A DNA stretch of 64,000 bases, from the NCBI GenBank assembly GCA_039028155.1, contig JBCCIS010000023.1:1-64000 (forward strand), in the 5' to 3' direction. Shown here piece after piece: positions 35,364 to 44,318 of the stretch; position 1 is the stretch's first letter, and each line of letters opens with the position of its first letter. The DNA is from Pseudomonadota bacterium (GTDB lineage: Bacteria; Pseudomonadota; Alphaproteobacteria; SP197). The position numbers and the translations under genes were made by a program. A model generated the notes under the pieces. The model did not search any database, was not told where the DNA came from, and saw only the letters and a list, made by a program, of their open reading frames with translations.

Positions 35364-35970
35364 TTTGCTGGACCCTCCTCAAACCTCGGTCACGCTCGCA
35401 GCCGGGACCGGGTACGCCGGATCGCCTCCGGCAATGACGTGAAATCTCGTGCGTTGAAGCTTACGGAAGAGGTCCAGAAAGGTAAGAGTTAAGAAGTACT
35501 AATCGTGCTGGAAAAGGGATTACCCCCTTCTCTCCTCGTAATTAAAAAGGATAGGCTACTATCTAAAGGGTAATACTGTTCTTAATATTTAGTTAACGTT
35601 CATCCAAAGTCGTAGACCTTTTTACCCGTGGTGTAGTCACGGATTTTTGACAAACTGCGGGTCGTGGTGTTCGCCTGTTGCGACACCTATCTAATGTTGG
35701 CCGGTTAAGAAGCTTGGATACTCGTCAAAAGCCATACCGTCCGATCGATAGGATGGGCGCGATCTGCCTCAAGACCGCGCTCGGCCGGCTGCCGTGACGT
35801 CGCCATGAAGAAGACGTCTTGGCCAGTCACCATGTTACCCGGTCGCGATTGCCGCGAGGCAACCGCGCTCGTCATCCGCCCAATAAAGGTGCCGCACAAA
35901 AAAACCAGGCACCACTGTGCGCGAACCAACGTAATGCAAGAATTAGGGACCAATTCTGAACAGGGACTGC
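35364..35970. promoter_or_regulatory. AT-rich divergent control region of the adhesin operon
   Basis: About 600 bases separate hfaB from the divergent LuxR-type gene. The middle (35470-35640) is clearly richer in A+T than its surroundings. ATTACCC (35519-35525) and GGGTAAT (35578-35584) form an inverted pair, and TTTTTACCC (35619-35627) recurs inverted as GGGTAAAAA at 38638-38646 upstream of the second regulator. No gene is supported in the interval. Confidence 0.45.
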
Positions 35971-36648
35971 ATGAGGATGCAAACAAGTGAAACAAGTGCG
36001 GCACGACCCCTCAATGTCGCCATCGTAGCCGAAGGCTCCACGCCAGAGCTCCAGCTTCAGCGGGCTATGGCCGAAGAGCACGGCATTCAACTCAATCAGG
36101 CCAAGCGCCTGTCGGACTTGCCGACGCAAGCCTCCGAGAACGGCCGCCCGAACGTCGTGATCGTTTGGCACACCAAACTGAACGACATGGAGTATGCCGA
36201 TCTGCTCAGGGTGTCGCGGCGCGCCACCATCGTCGTGGCGCTGAGGCGCGATGACCTGCTGCAGGCAACAAACCTTTTGTCGCTGGTCGATGCCTGGCTG
36301 TTCGTTGACGAGCAGCTGCCACTGACGGCCGAAGTCGCCAGGCTCAGCCTCGACGGCTATTGCCTGGTGCCGCCGTTCATGACGCCGTCCTTCACGGTGA
36401 CCGAACTGCGCCTTCAGCTGCTGGCATCGTTGACACCGACGGAACAGCAGGTTCTGGCGCTGCTTGGCGAAGGCAAGAGCAATCGGACGATATCCGAAGA
36501 ATTGGATATGACCGAAGCCAACGTGAAGTACGTCGTCAGGAGCCTTTTGGGTAAATTGCAACTGCGAAACAGAACTGAAGCCGCTGTTTTCGCCGCCATT
36601 CAAGCATTCGTGCCGGCCGCACGATCATATGAAACCAGCTTGAATTGA
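35971..36648 (+). CDS. LuxR-family regulator with degenerate receiver (CsgD-like)
   Basis: A 225-residue regulator. The C-terminal helix-turn-helix (about 154-209) begins LTPTEQQVLALLGEGKSNRTISEELDMTEANVKYVV and ends RNRTEAAVFA, as in CsgD and NarL-type proteins. The N-terminal 140 residues look like a receiver domain, but the phosphoacceptor position (VVIVWHTKL) has Trp/His rather than Asp and the lysine is missing. This matches the phosphorylation-independent design of CsgD, the E. coli curli activator. It is divergent from the hfaB-like operon, so control of that operon is likely. Confidence 0.83.
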   Translation: MRMQTSETSAARPLNVAIVAEGSTPELQLQRAMAEEHGIQLNQAKRLSDLPTQASENGRPNVVIVWHTKLNDMEYADLLRVSRRATIVVALRRDDLLQATNLLSLVDAWLFVDEQLPLTAEVARLSLDGYCLVPPFMTPSFTVTELRLQLLASLTPTEQQVLALLGEGKSNRTISEELDMTEANVKYVVRSLLGKLQLRNRTEAAVFAAIQAFVPAARSYETSLN

Positions 36649-36797
36649 CGATCTAAAGGGGTGGATCAAGGTTATTAGGCGGGATTGCATACCGGTTGTT
36701 CGCAATCCACTTGATTATTTGGTCCAGATTACGGCTTAATTTGCGATGAGGGGGGCCAGAAGGTTCGGCCCCGTCCATGTACGGCAGGAGAGAACCG

Positions 36798-37340
36798 ATG
36801 CGATTTCGTCTCGTCTTGGCAGCCATGATTGGTGCAGTTGCCTTGCTCCATATGGCACCGGCCAGCGCCCAGTTGAACAACGAGCCGTTCTCGTTCGACA
36901 CGCCCGATGGCGGTGTCGGCATGAGCACGGCGGCGCGCCAGGCCATCATCAACCAGCAACTTTTCAACGCGACGCCCGACAACATCATGCGCGCCGCGGA
37001 CGGAACGCTGCTGACGATCACCCAAAACAACCGCGGCGGCCGTGTGCCGATCGTGACCAGCGCCAGCGGCGAGATAATCCCGCAGTTCCGCGGACGCGGC
37101 TTGGACCTGGGCGGTCTGTTCTTTGAGAACGTCGGCACGGGCAGCGGCGACGGTGGTCAGTTGTTGCTCGGCTTCGGTTCGAGTTCCGGCATCACCGTGA
37201 CAAGCTGGACGTTCCGCCTGGTGGCGGCAACAACCGGTGGCGGCGGCTATCCGTCGTTCGGTGGCGGCTATGGTTATGGCGGCGGATCCGCGGATGCCAT
37301 CAACACCTGGACATCACAGGTCTTCGGCCTGGGTGGATAG
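36798..37340 (+). CDS. Glycine-rich exported protein of unknown function
   Basis: A 180-residue protein with a signal peptide (MRFRLVLAAMIGAVALLHMAPASA). The mature chain has NTPD/GGVGM-like and RAADGTLLTITQNNRGG segments, then a Gly-rich end (GGGGYPSFGGGYGYGGGSADA). I recognise no family. A ribosome site AGGAG precedes the ATG at 36798. It lies between the two LuxR-type regulators next to the adhesin operon, so it could be a minor component of the surface structure; this is inference only. Confidence 0.62.
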   Translation: MRFRLVLAAMIGAVALLHMAPASAQLNNEPFSFDTPDGGVGMSTAARQAIINQQLFNATPDNIMRAADGTLLTITQNNRGGRVPIVTSASGEIIPQFRGRGLDLGGLFFENVGTGSGDGGQLLLGFGSSSGITVTSWTFRLVAATTGGGGYPSFGGGYGYGGGSADAINTWTSQVFGLGG

Positions 37341-37400
37341 TATCGGACGGTAAGTACCGGCGCCGAGCCTGGCTGGGCGCCCTCTTCTGCCAACATTTTC

Positions 37401-37448
37401 GCCGACGGTAGCGGTAGTGCGGTCAATGGCCGCAATACCACCGTCGGC
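37401..37448 (+). terminator. Extended stem-loop after the glycine-rich gene
   Basis: GCCGACGGT (37401-37409) pairs perfectly with ACCGTCGGC (37440-37448), and an inner GCGG/CCGC stem lies between. No T-run follows, so it may be a terminator of the factor-dependent type or a structured RNA end. Confidence 0.45.
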
Positions 37449-37662
37449 GAAGTGATTCCGACAGGGCGATTCGTGTTTTCAGCGGCCGATGCCGCAACGA
37501 GACGGCTGCCACGCGACGACGGTTGATATCGGGCTGATGTATCTCGGGCTAGGCCCGTGCACCTCAAGATCCGGTTGAGGGCACACTGACAGGCCGTGGT
37601 CGACCCACAACACTAAGGCACTTGATCGGACGCGCCCGTCGTTGGCAGCCCCACAAAAGAGA

Positions 37663-37691
37663 ATGCCGCCCCTGTTTCCTAGGGGCGGCAT
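37663..37691 (-). terminator. Rho-independent terminator of the NarL-like gene
   Basis: ATGCCGCCCCT and AGGGGCGGCAT form a perfect 11-bp stem with a 7-base loop. On the minus strand the stem is followed by TCTCTTTTGTG. It begins about 30 bases after the stop of the NarL-like gene. Confidence 0.7.
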
Positions 37692-37720
37692 CCTCGTAAG
37701 CGCACAAGTGTTGGGTTCCC

Positions 37721-38404
37721 TCAGTTGGGCGATGAGGGTCCCATCATCAAGCCGGCATCCGCAGCAATGCCGTTGTTCAGCGCCCAGATCGCCGCTTGCG
37801 TGCGGTTCTGTGCGTTGATCTTGCGCAGGATGCTTTTCACGTGAACCTTGATGGTCGCTTCGGTCACGCTAAGGCGGTTCGCAATCATCTTGTTGGAGGC
37901 TCCCTCGACGAGGCAGCCGAGGATCTGAAGCTCGCGGTCCGACAGGTTGGCACCTTCCGCGGTCGCCGTGTTCGCCATCGTCGGCATCGCCGAGGTACCG
38001 CGGAGAATCAGCGGAATAAGTTGAGACGGGAACACGCGCTCGCCGGCCAGAACCAAGTTAAGCGACCCGATCAGGGCTTCCGTCGAGATGTCCTTCAGCA
38101 GGTAGCCGTCAACGCCGGCGCTGAAGTATTCAGCAAGCGGCCGCGGCTGCACCGACGTGGTCAGCACGACGACCTTCATGTTGGGTGCGCGCTCGCGCAG
38201 CTCGATCAAACGCTCTTTCAGCCCCTCGGTCTCACGCGGCAGATCAAGCAGCAGCAGATCAGGCGGGCTGGACTCAGCCATGCCATCATCAAGACCGCTA
38301 ATGTCACCAGCGTGACCCAGGACATCGAAATTCGTATCGCTCAAGAGACGAACCATGCCCTCTCTTGAGAGGCGGTTGGAGTCGACAATAAACGTGGTAC
38401 TCAT
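37721..38404 (-). CDS. NarL/FixJ-family response regulator
   Basis: A 227-residue regulator. The receiver has D8 (FIVDSN), the phosphoacceptor D54 in LLLLDLPRE and K104 in GYLLKD, so it may be phosphorylated. The LuxR helix-turn-helix (about 153-209) begins LSDRELQILGCLVEGASNKMIANRLSVTEATIKVHVK. The ATG at 38404 has an AGGGG site. It is the second LuxR-type gene near the adhesin operon. The end RNRTQAAIWA resembles CsgD. No partner kinase is in the window. Confidence 0.88.
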   Translation of the reverse strand: MSTTFIVDSNRLSREGMVRLLSDTNFDVLGHAGDISGLDDGMAESSPPDLLLLDLPRETEGLKERLIELRERAPNMKVVVLTTSVQPRPLAEYFSAGVDGYLLKDISTEALIGSLNLVLAGERVFPSQLIPLILRGTSAMPTMANTATAEGANLSDRELQILGCLVEGASNKMIANRLSVTEATIKVHVKSILRKINAQNRTQAAIWALNNGIAADAGLMMGPSSPN

Positions 38405-40315
38405 GGGATTTCCCCTTTTTGGACTGTCAGTCCGAACCATCGATTTAGATTTCCTATCCACAATGCTCGGACCAGCTTTACTTACTCAGCGACCCCACAA
38501 CGATTTTCGGTAGCTCTTTGCCTTTTATTTTGCTTCCGAAACAACTCGAAAAAGTCCTCCTACCCGATCGACATATCTATTACCTTCCACTCTGATAGGT
38601 TCTCAGCTATTCATCAGATGAACAACTATGCTTAGTGGGTAAAAACTCTCTATTCTGACTAAGCAACATCCTGATGTGGAAATTTCATCGCAGCCAAAAA
38701 CACTACTTTATCTCCGTTGGAGAACCCTTCCGGCTGAGATGAACACTACCAATGAATAGACCTCGACCACAGGAGTTAATCCATCCGTAACTCACGTTGC
38801 CCACAGGGATAGGCAACGCATTGCGTGAACAAACGCGGCACGCCGCTTCCGGGGTGCTCGTCCTCACCCCGATCGCGGCGTGTCCGCCATACGGTTTGCG
38901 ATGTAGGCCACATGGTCATACCCCCTCCGATGCATGAACCGTGCCACTCCGGATCTCACATTTCCAATCGTCAGATCTAGCTTATCCATTTCGATTGGAA
39001 ATCCGCTCAAACAATCCGGTTTCCCCATAGCACATGTTAGATCGCAACCTACAGTTCCAAGAATCCGGTCATCTACTTAAGTAGAACTACGTAAGGGTAG
39101 GATGCCCAATCGCGCAATCGCCTGGGTCAGACCGTGAACCGCATTCATGCATGTCCGGCCCGCCTTGGAAACCCTCGACATTTGGCCACTCACCATCACC
39201 GTCCGACCGTTTGGCCACCGATCTTTGGGTGACGCGCGCGTGAATTGCCCCATCAATGACCAAATGCCCGGCGTCCAGGGGCGGACGCGGCCGTACCGAC
39301 CCATTGGTGAGCGCTTGACGCGCCACACGTCAACACAAGCTCGTCCAGTCATCTTTTTCGCACGGCCCCACCAACCTATTGATAAAAAACAACTTTATGG
39401 ACGTCGCCCAGCCGTGCGCCAGAGTACTGCCAGTCCGGAAGCGCATTGGCGTCATCGTCGACGGACCCTCATGCCACCGCCGTGATCGGGTAAACGTCAG
39501 ACATCAACGCAATGTGCGGCAACCTAGCGCGATCACAGAAAGTTGATGGCATAAAATCAGCTACGTAAGGACATCCACGGCGCACGTCCCAGCCTCCAAT
39601 TGAAGGAGGTTGAGGCGACATCGACTCCGGCACTGGTGTGAGAGACACCGAGAATGGCGCGCGTTGCGTTTGGTATCATGACATCAAAACAGCACGCCGC
39701 ACCACTCTTGCTATCTCTGATTGTATTTCGATGCTGGCGACACCATGCATATCGATAGAGAAGTCCCATACCGGGACAAATGGGTGCGGCAACAGTCGGG
39801 CCCACACCCGCAACTCACGTCAGGAGCGTTGTCCGTTCTTCGGTGACATCCCCGATGGGTTGGGTCGATACGGTCGAATCAGTTTCGGGCGGCCGCTGCG
39901 TTCCGTATCAGGACAACCGACCATACCTATTTTCTCAAATGGGGATGTAAACTGGAGCAAGCAGTGGCGGTCCCCCGCCGAACCGCCCATCGATGGGTCG
40001 GCGGCTCGCCTTGCATGAACGCCGAACCATGCCACGCCGAAGCTCAAGTAATTCCGCTTGTGGCCGTAAGTAAATCACCACACAGCCTCTGCGGCGCCGC
40101 CTTGCCGGTTTCGATCGTCTTGCCGTCTTGAACGCGCGAAATCGCGAACCCGATACGGCGCAATCCGCGGCAGCGTCCCGGTATCACAAGTCATTGACCG
40201 GCATCGCGCCATGATCAACGGATATGTGAGGCGCTGTTACTTGTCCGGAGCGGCCTGGAGACGGACGATCCAACTTGGGAGCGGTGGTCGGAGACTGGCG
40301 AGCGAGAGGGCGAAC
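38405..40315. other. 1.9-kb region without a supported gene
   Basis: No open frame here has homology I recognise, a good ribosome site or the codon pattern of the neighbours. The left part (38430-38760) is AT-rich relative to the rest of the window, and likely holds the promoter of the NarL-like gene. The remainder could be a decayed island or carry unrecognised RNA genes. GGGTAAAAA at 38638-38646 mirrors a motif upstream of hfaB. Confidence 0.5.
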
Positions 40316-40762
40316 ATGGACGAGACGTCTTGGCAAATTGAGCTACGACTTCGCGACAGCGACCTGGAGGCCTTCAAGGCCGTCATGAAGCGCTACCGCG
40401 TTGGACGGTGCAATGGCGACATCGCCTCGCACGGTTATCTCTGGTCGATGAGCGACGATGGCACGGGTGTCGTTATTGCCAAAAAGGCGGATCGGATATC
40501 GGCCCCAACAGTCACCTGGTCAGCCGACTGGCCAACGGCGCGCCAAGCCTTTGCGCAGATTGGTGCCGAGTTCGCATCGGATCTGCTCGCCGTCGCCGAG
40601 CCGGTCAATCTGGTGACCTTTGGCGACAATGAACCGGACATCGTCGACGACACCGTCGTCGACGCCGCCCCGGTTGTTCATCGCCGCAGCCGGCTCCGCA
40701 ATCCGGCTAAGAGAAGGGTCGTCGTGCACAGTCAGGCCAGCCTTCAGCTCGCCAACGGTTAG
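40316..40762 (+). CDS. Hypothetical protein
   Basis: A 148-residue protein with no family I recognise. It begins MDETSWQIELRLRDSDLEAFKAVMKRYRVGRC, is soluble (no signal or membrane segment), and ends in a basic Arg/Lys stretch (RRSRLRNPAKRRVVVH). The ATG at 40316 has a GAGAGGG site; the frame is open 105 bases upstream without support. Codon use agrees with the neighbours. It lies between the empty region and the mutase operon (convergent). Confidence 0.55.
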   Translation: MDETSWQIELRLRDSDLEAFKAVMKRYRVGRCNGDIASHGYLWSMSDDGTGVVIAKKADRISAPTVTWSADWPTARQAFAQIGAEFASDLLAVAEPVNLVTFGDNEPDIVDDTVVDAAPVVHRRSRLRNPAKRRVVVHSQASLQLANG

Positions 40763-40914
40763 TACGGATTATGGTTGGCTGGAATCGATTCGCGGTTCCG
40801 TCAACGCACGACCTGCTCTAACGGCCGGCGAAACCGCTCCGGACTTCCATAGAGCCTGGATCGCTAAAGAGTACCTGCCACAGGCGTCACCGCACTGCGC
40901 GTTTCTTTTTGACC

Positions 40915-42666
40915 TTAGTTTGACGGTGCGGCACCGATGAGATGCAACAGGTCCGCCACGTCGTTGCAGACGTGGACGCCCATGGCACGCAGGTCCGCTT
41001 GCACATCCACCGGTGTCGATTCGCCATCGACATCCTGGTTGAGCGTGCCGCCCATCGCGACAGTCACATCAAGATCACGGGCCACGATCTCATCCTGCAG
41101 CTGTCGCGCATAGGTCAGTGCCATGCCGTTGTGGGTAGAGATCAAGATCGCCGTCGCGCCCGCCTCCAGGGCCAGATCGGCAAACTCATCCGGATCGACG
41201 CTTGTGCCGGCGACAACCGGCTCGATACCGGCCATGGTCAACCCTTCGACGATCAGGAACATGGCGTATTCGTGGATATCGGTTGATCCCACCACGAGTC
41301 GGATCTGATCCTTTTCGGGAATGCCGGCGGAACTGAAGATCGTTTTCACACGAGACCGCCGTTCGACATAGTCGAGGTAGGTATCGGTCGGCACCTCCGG
41401 CACGTACATTTCCGCATCCGACATCGGCAGCTCGCCGACACCCCATCGGTTTTCGATGGCGGCGGCGCCCATGCGCCGGACCGTCAAGAGGATCTGCAGG
41501 GGATCGGACATATCCACACCGAGTTCCTCAAGCCCCTGCATGATGTTCTCATAGAACCGGCGCCCGCCATCGATCATCCGCGCGCTCAAGGCCTCGATAT
41601 GCGGCCAGTTCACACTCTCCATCAGGCGCGGCGCATCCCGGGCGATTCGATGGGCGACCGTCTGGGCCTGAACGATTTCCTCCCAGGACGGCACGCGCAA
41701 GGCCTCGGTGACGGGAATCGAGAGGGTTGCCGCACCGCTCTTGGTCTTGAGTTGCGCCAGCATCAGATAGAGATCGTCGATCGAGAGGACCGCAAAGTTC
41801 TCGTCGATCTCCGGAACGTAGGCCGTCGTGTTGCAATGGTAGAAGGAGTTATAGGTACCTTCCGGTTTGATCGCCTCCAGCGACAAGATAACGGCTGCCT
41901 TGTTGACGGGGTTATGAGTCAATCCGCCGTAGGAAATTGAAAGGCGCGCGCCGACAACCTCGTTGATGACATAGCGTTCAAACAGGGCCCAACCGATATA
42001 GGAGCAATAGTCCTTGAAGGTCGCGCAAAAGCCGTCCTCCAGATACGACTGCATCATCGCATCGTCGTCGCGTTTCGATGCCATCAGACCCAGTGCTTTG
42101 ACCATCTCGGCCATTTGCTCGACGTCGTCACCCGGCCAACCCGGGTACTTCCAGGCGAACTGCGACATGTTGCCGATGTAGTTGACGCCGGCCTCCAACG
42201 CGTTGCGCGCGTTGCTGAGGGACATGGGCGAGCCGATCATCATGTCGCCCAGATTGGGCTGGATCGGCACGGTATTCGCGGTCGCGTGCCAATCATCCTT
42301 GGTCTCCAGCATCGGGCCGGTTTCCTTTGGCGCGCGCTCCCAAAGCTCCGGCGGCAACCCCATCCGGCGATCCATCTGCATCTGATAGCGATCGATTCGA
42401 AAGCCGCGCCTTTCGGACTCGTTCCAGATGTTCTCAAGCGCCTGCGCCGTTTCCGCCCAGGTCTGCATGCCGATGTTGAGGGAGGTCATCAACCGGCCTT
42501 CCTCGACCATTTTCTTTTTGTAGGCGACCTCCGAACGAACGCCGTGGTCCTGACACAACAAACTTCGGCCAACGGTTACGTCGTCGCCAATCCGGCGCCC
42601 CTCTTCCAGTAAGGCGAGGCCGTCGGGGCAGTCACGCGGCAGATAAGACTCAAGTTGGGATGTCAT
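40915..42666 (-). CDS. glmE: Glutamate (methylaspartate) mutase subunit E fused to a B12-binding domain
   Basis: A 583-residue coenzyme-B12-dependent mutase. Residues 1 to about 450 match the catalytic TIM-barrel subunit GlmE (MutE): MTSLNIGMQTW, ANTVPIQPNLGDMMIGSPMSLSNARNALEAGVNYIGNMSQF and EGTYNSFYHCNTTAY. Residues about 454-583 resemble the small subunit GlmS: the DxHxxG motif is D463-I-H465-E-Y-A468 (Gly to Ala), and ISTHNG and AMGGTLN correspond to the cobalamin-tail pocket. Separate E and S chains are the usual form. The enzyme rearranges glutamate to 3-methylaspartate, but no methylaspartate ammonia-lyase is nearby, so the substrate may differ. Overlaps glmL (ATGA). Confidence 0.85.
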   Translation of the reverse strand: MTSQLESYLPRDCPDGLALLEEGRRIGDDVTVGRSLLCQDHGVRSEVAYKKKMVEEGRLMTSLNIGMQTWAETAQALENIWNESERRGFRIDRYQMQMDRRMGLPPELWERAPKETGPMLETKDDWHATANTVPIQPNLGDMMIGSPMSLSNARNALEAGVNYIGNMSQFAWKYPGWPGDDVEQMAEMVKALGLMASKRDDDAMMQSYLEDGFCATFKDYCSYIGWALFERYVINEVVGARLSISYGGLTHNPVNKAAVILSLEAIKPEGTYNSFYHCNTTAYVPEIDENFAVLSIDDLYLMLAQLKTKSGAATLSIPVTEALRVPSWEEIVQAQTVAHRIARDAPRLMESVNWPHIEALSARMIDGGRRFYENIMQGLEELGVDMSDPLQILLTVRRMGAAAIENRWGVGELPMSDAEMYVPEVPTDTYLDYVERRSRVKTIFSSAGIPEKDQIRLVVGSTDIHEYAMFLIVEGLTMAGIEPVVAGTSVDPDEFADLALEAGATAILISTHNGMALTYARQLQDEIVARDLDVTVAMGGTLNQDVDGESTPVDVQADLRAMGVHVCNDVADLLHLIGAAPSN

Positions 42667-44102
42667 GATGCTCGTGCCTCCCGTGGTCGGCGTGATGCAA
42701 TGGAACAATCAAGCGTTTGGTCCGCCAGCGCGCGTGCCAGATCGGGTGCAAGGCGGCCCAGCAGGCCGATGGCGTAAAGCGCGTAACTGTGATCGACGGC
42801 AATGGCTGGGTCGCGAGGCGATTGCGCGCCCTGAATGTCGCCCAACGCAGCGTACATGAGGGCGTGCGGATCCCGCCCGTGGCGAAACACGCCGCCGGTC
42901 GCCACAAGAACCCGCGTCGGACGAAGGTCCTTTCCTGACACGTGATACCGATCGCCCCACGGGCGATGGCGTACGACGACCTTGCCGGCATGGCGCTCGA
43001 TGGCGGTCGCGGCACCGGCCTGTGCCAACACACAATCCACCGCACGGTCATGGTCGGATTGGGGCAGGAACGACGGTGTTTCACGGCGCCGCTCCGCCTC
43101 GCGACCGAGGTCGCAGTTCAATTGCTGCTCCGCCGCAGCTCTTGCCGAAGACGACATCGCCTCCACCGTGCCTGGTGCGCCCCAGCGCATACCAAGATCA
43201 CCTTCGACGGTGCGCATGACCTCGGGCTCCGGCACCTCTGCGGCCCTGTGATCGTCGCGCACGCCACCCAGGGAATGCACATCGGTGGTCGCACCACCCA
43301 GGTCGACAAAAACAACCGGCCCCTCGTTTGCCGGTACGAAGGGCAGCGCCCGACTGACCGCCAGCGGCGTCGGCTCGCACTCCGTCGCAAAGGCTGCCAT
43401 CATTCCATCAAGGCCCTTGGCATGGGTGATGTGACGCAGAAACAAATCGCGGACCGCCTCGCGCGTCGCCGTCATCGCTATCTCGCCGGCACGCGGAAAC
43501 ACGTTGTCGACAACCCGCACATCACGCACGCCGTCCTGAAGCAGCGCGACAGCCTCGCCGGACACCGCCGCATTGCCGGCCACAATGAAACCCCGCGTCG
43601 ACCGCAGCCCAGCCAGCATGCGGGCGTTGTGCAGCAGAGCTTCGCTATTGCCGCCATCCAGACCGCCCGAAAGCAGAACCAGATGCGGCGTTGCGGCATC
43701 AATGCGTCCGATTGCTTCGGTGTCGAGGAAACCGTGTTCGTCGGCAACGACCTTTGCACCGGCGCCAAACGCCGCCAGTGCGCCGGCGCGGCCCGACAGG
43801 TTGGCGGTCAGTCCGACCGACGCCATGCGCAGCCCACCCGCCGCGCTGCTTGATGCCAGCGCCCAGTCATGACCGCCACGCAACGGGGCCGGCAATGCAT
43901 CCAGGGCGCCGTTCACTCCCTTCATGACGTCGTCATCAATCGTCGTCGGTGCCTGCGCACGCCCCAGCATGGCTCCATCTGGACCGATCACCATGACCTT
44001 GGTGAAGGTCGAGCCGATGTCGATCAGAAGGCCGCGATCCCAGGCGCGCCCGTCACACAGGAAGACGTCGGCTCGATCCTTGGTGCGCCTCGTGTTCGTC
44101 AC
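42663..44102 (-). CDS. glmL: Mutase reactivase GlmL (MutL family)
   Basis: About 479 residues of an ASKHA-type ATPase that reactivates the B12 mutase by exchanging damaged cobalamin. LLIDIGSTFTKVMVI is the phosphate-binding loop, PVVFVDLGGATTDVHSLGG the second phosphate loop, and LLSGGLDGG and RVLVATGGVF further family features. I prefer the GTG start at 44102, with GGTGGGAG six bases before it; the frame is open to an ATG at 44147 with no family match. It precedes and overlaps glmE and faces the IclR gene across a palindromic operator. Confidence 0.85.
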   Translation of the reverse strand: MTNTRRTKDRADVFLCDGRAWDRGLLIDIGSTFTKVMVIGPDGAMLGRAQAPTTIDDDVMKGVNGALDALPAPLRGGHDWALASSSAAGGLRMASVGLTANLSGRAGALAAFGAGAKVVADEHGFLDTEAIGRIDAATPHLVLLSGGLDGGNSEALLHNARMLAGLRSTRGFIVAGNAAVSGEAVALLQDGVRDVRVVDNVFPRAGEIAMTATREAVRDLFLRHITHAKGLDGMMAAFATECEPTPLAVSRALPFVPANEGPVVFVDLGGATTDVHSLGGVRDDHRAAEVPEPEVMRTVEGDLGMRWGAPGTVEAMSSSARAAAEQQLNCDLGREAERRRETPSFLPQSDHDRAVDCVLAQAGAATAIERHAGKVVVRHRPWGDRYHVSGKDLRPTRVLVATGGVFRHGRDPHALMYAALGDIQGAQSPRDPAIAVDHSYALYAIGLLGRLAPDLARALADQTLDCSIASRRPREARAS

Positions 44103-44226
44103 ATCAACTCCCACCTCATCCCGGCAGCAGGGGCAGAGCAACGGCAATCATGCCGCCATGCGCCAGGCAACGAGCCAGAAATCGTAGGTGTGGGGGTGAG
44201 ACATCGCAACAAATATAGACTATCGT

Positions 44227-44241
44227 TGTCATATAGTGACA
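44227..44241. promoter_or_regulatory. Palindromic operator candidate, copy 1
   Basis: TGTCATATAGTGACA is an inverted repeat of TGTCA with a 5-base spacer. It sits in the divergent region between glmL and the IclR gene, and recurs with one substitution at 49410-49424. It is the likely binding site of the adjacent IclR protein. Confidence 0.7.
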
Positions 44242-44318
44242 GTGGTGGGCGGGCACGGCCCAATCTCCACGTCGCCCGAATGCAGAATACAGCGATCTGA
44301 CTGAGGTGGAGTAACAAA

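Larger units (their letters stand above)
37341..37720. other. Intergenic region with hairpins, no gene recognised
   Basis: The 380 bases between the glycine-rich protein gene and the convergent NarL-like regulator contain two stem-loops (37401-37448 and 37663-37691), described separately. No open frame here is convincing. Confidence 0.5.

Noticed and set aside
39147-40018. Short open frames in the 1.9-kb gap
   Set aside because: They are Arg/Pro/His-rich with no recognised family and no ribosome site, as expected for random GC-rich sequence.
44103-44318. Cobalamin riboswitch upstream of the B12 mutase operon
   Set aside because: I looked for the B12-box pattern on the minus strand and found none that I would trust.
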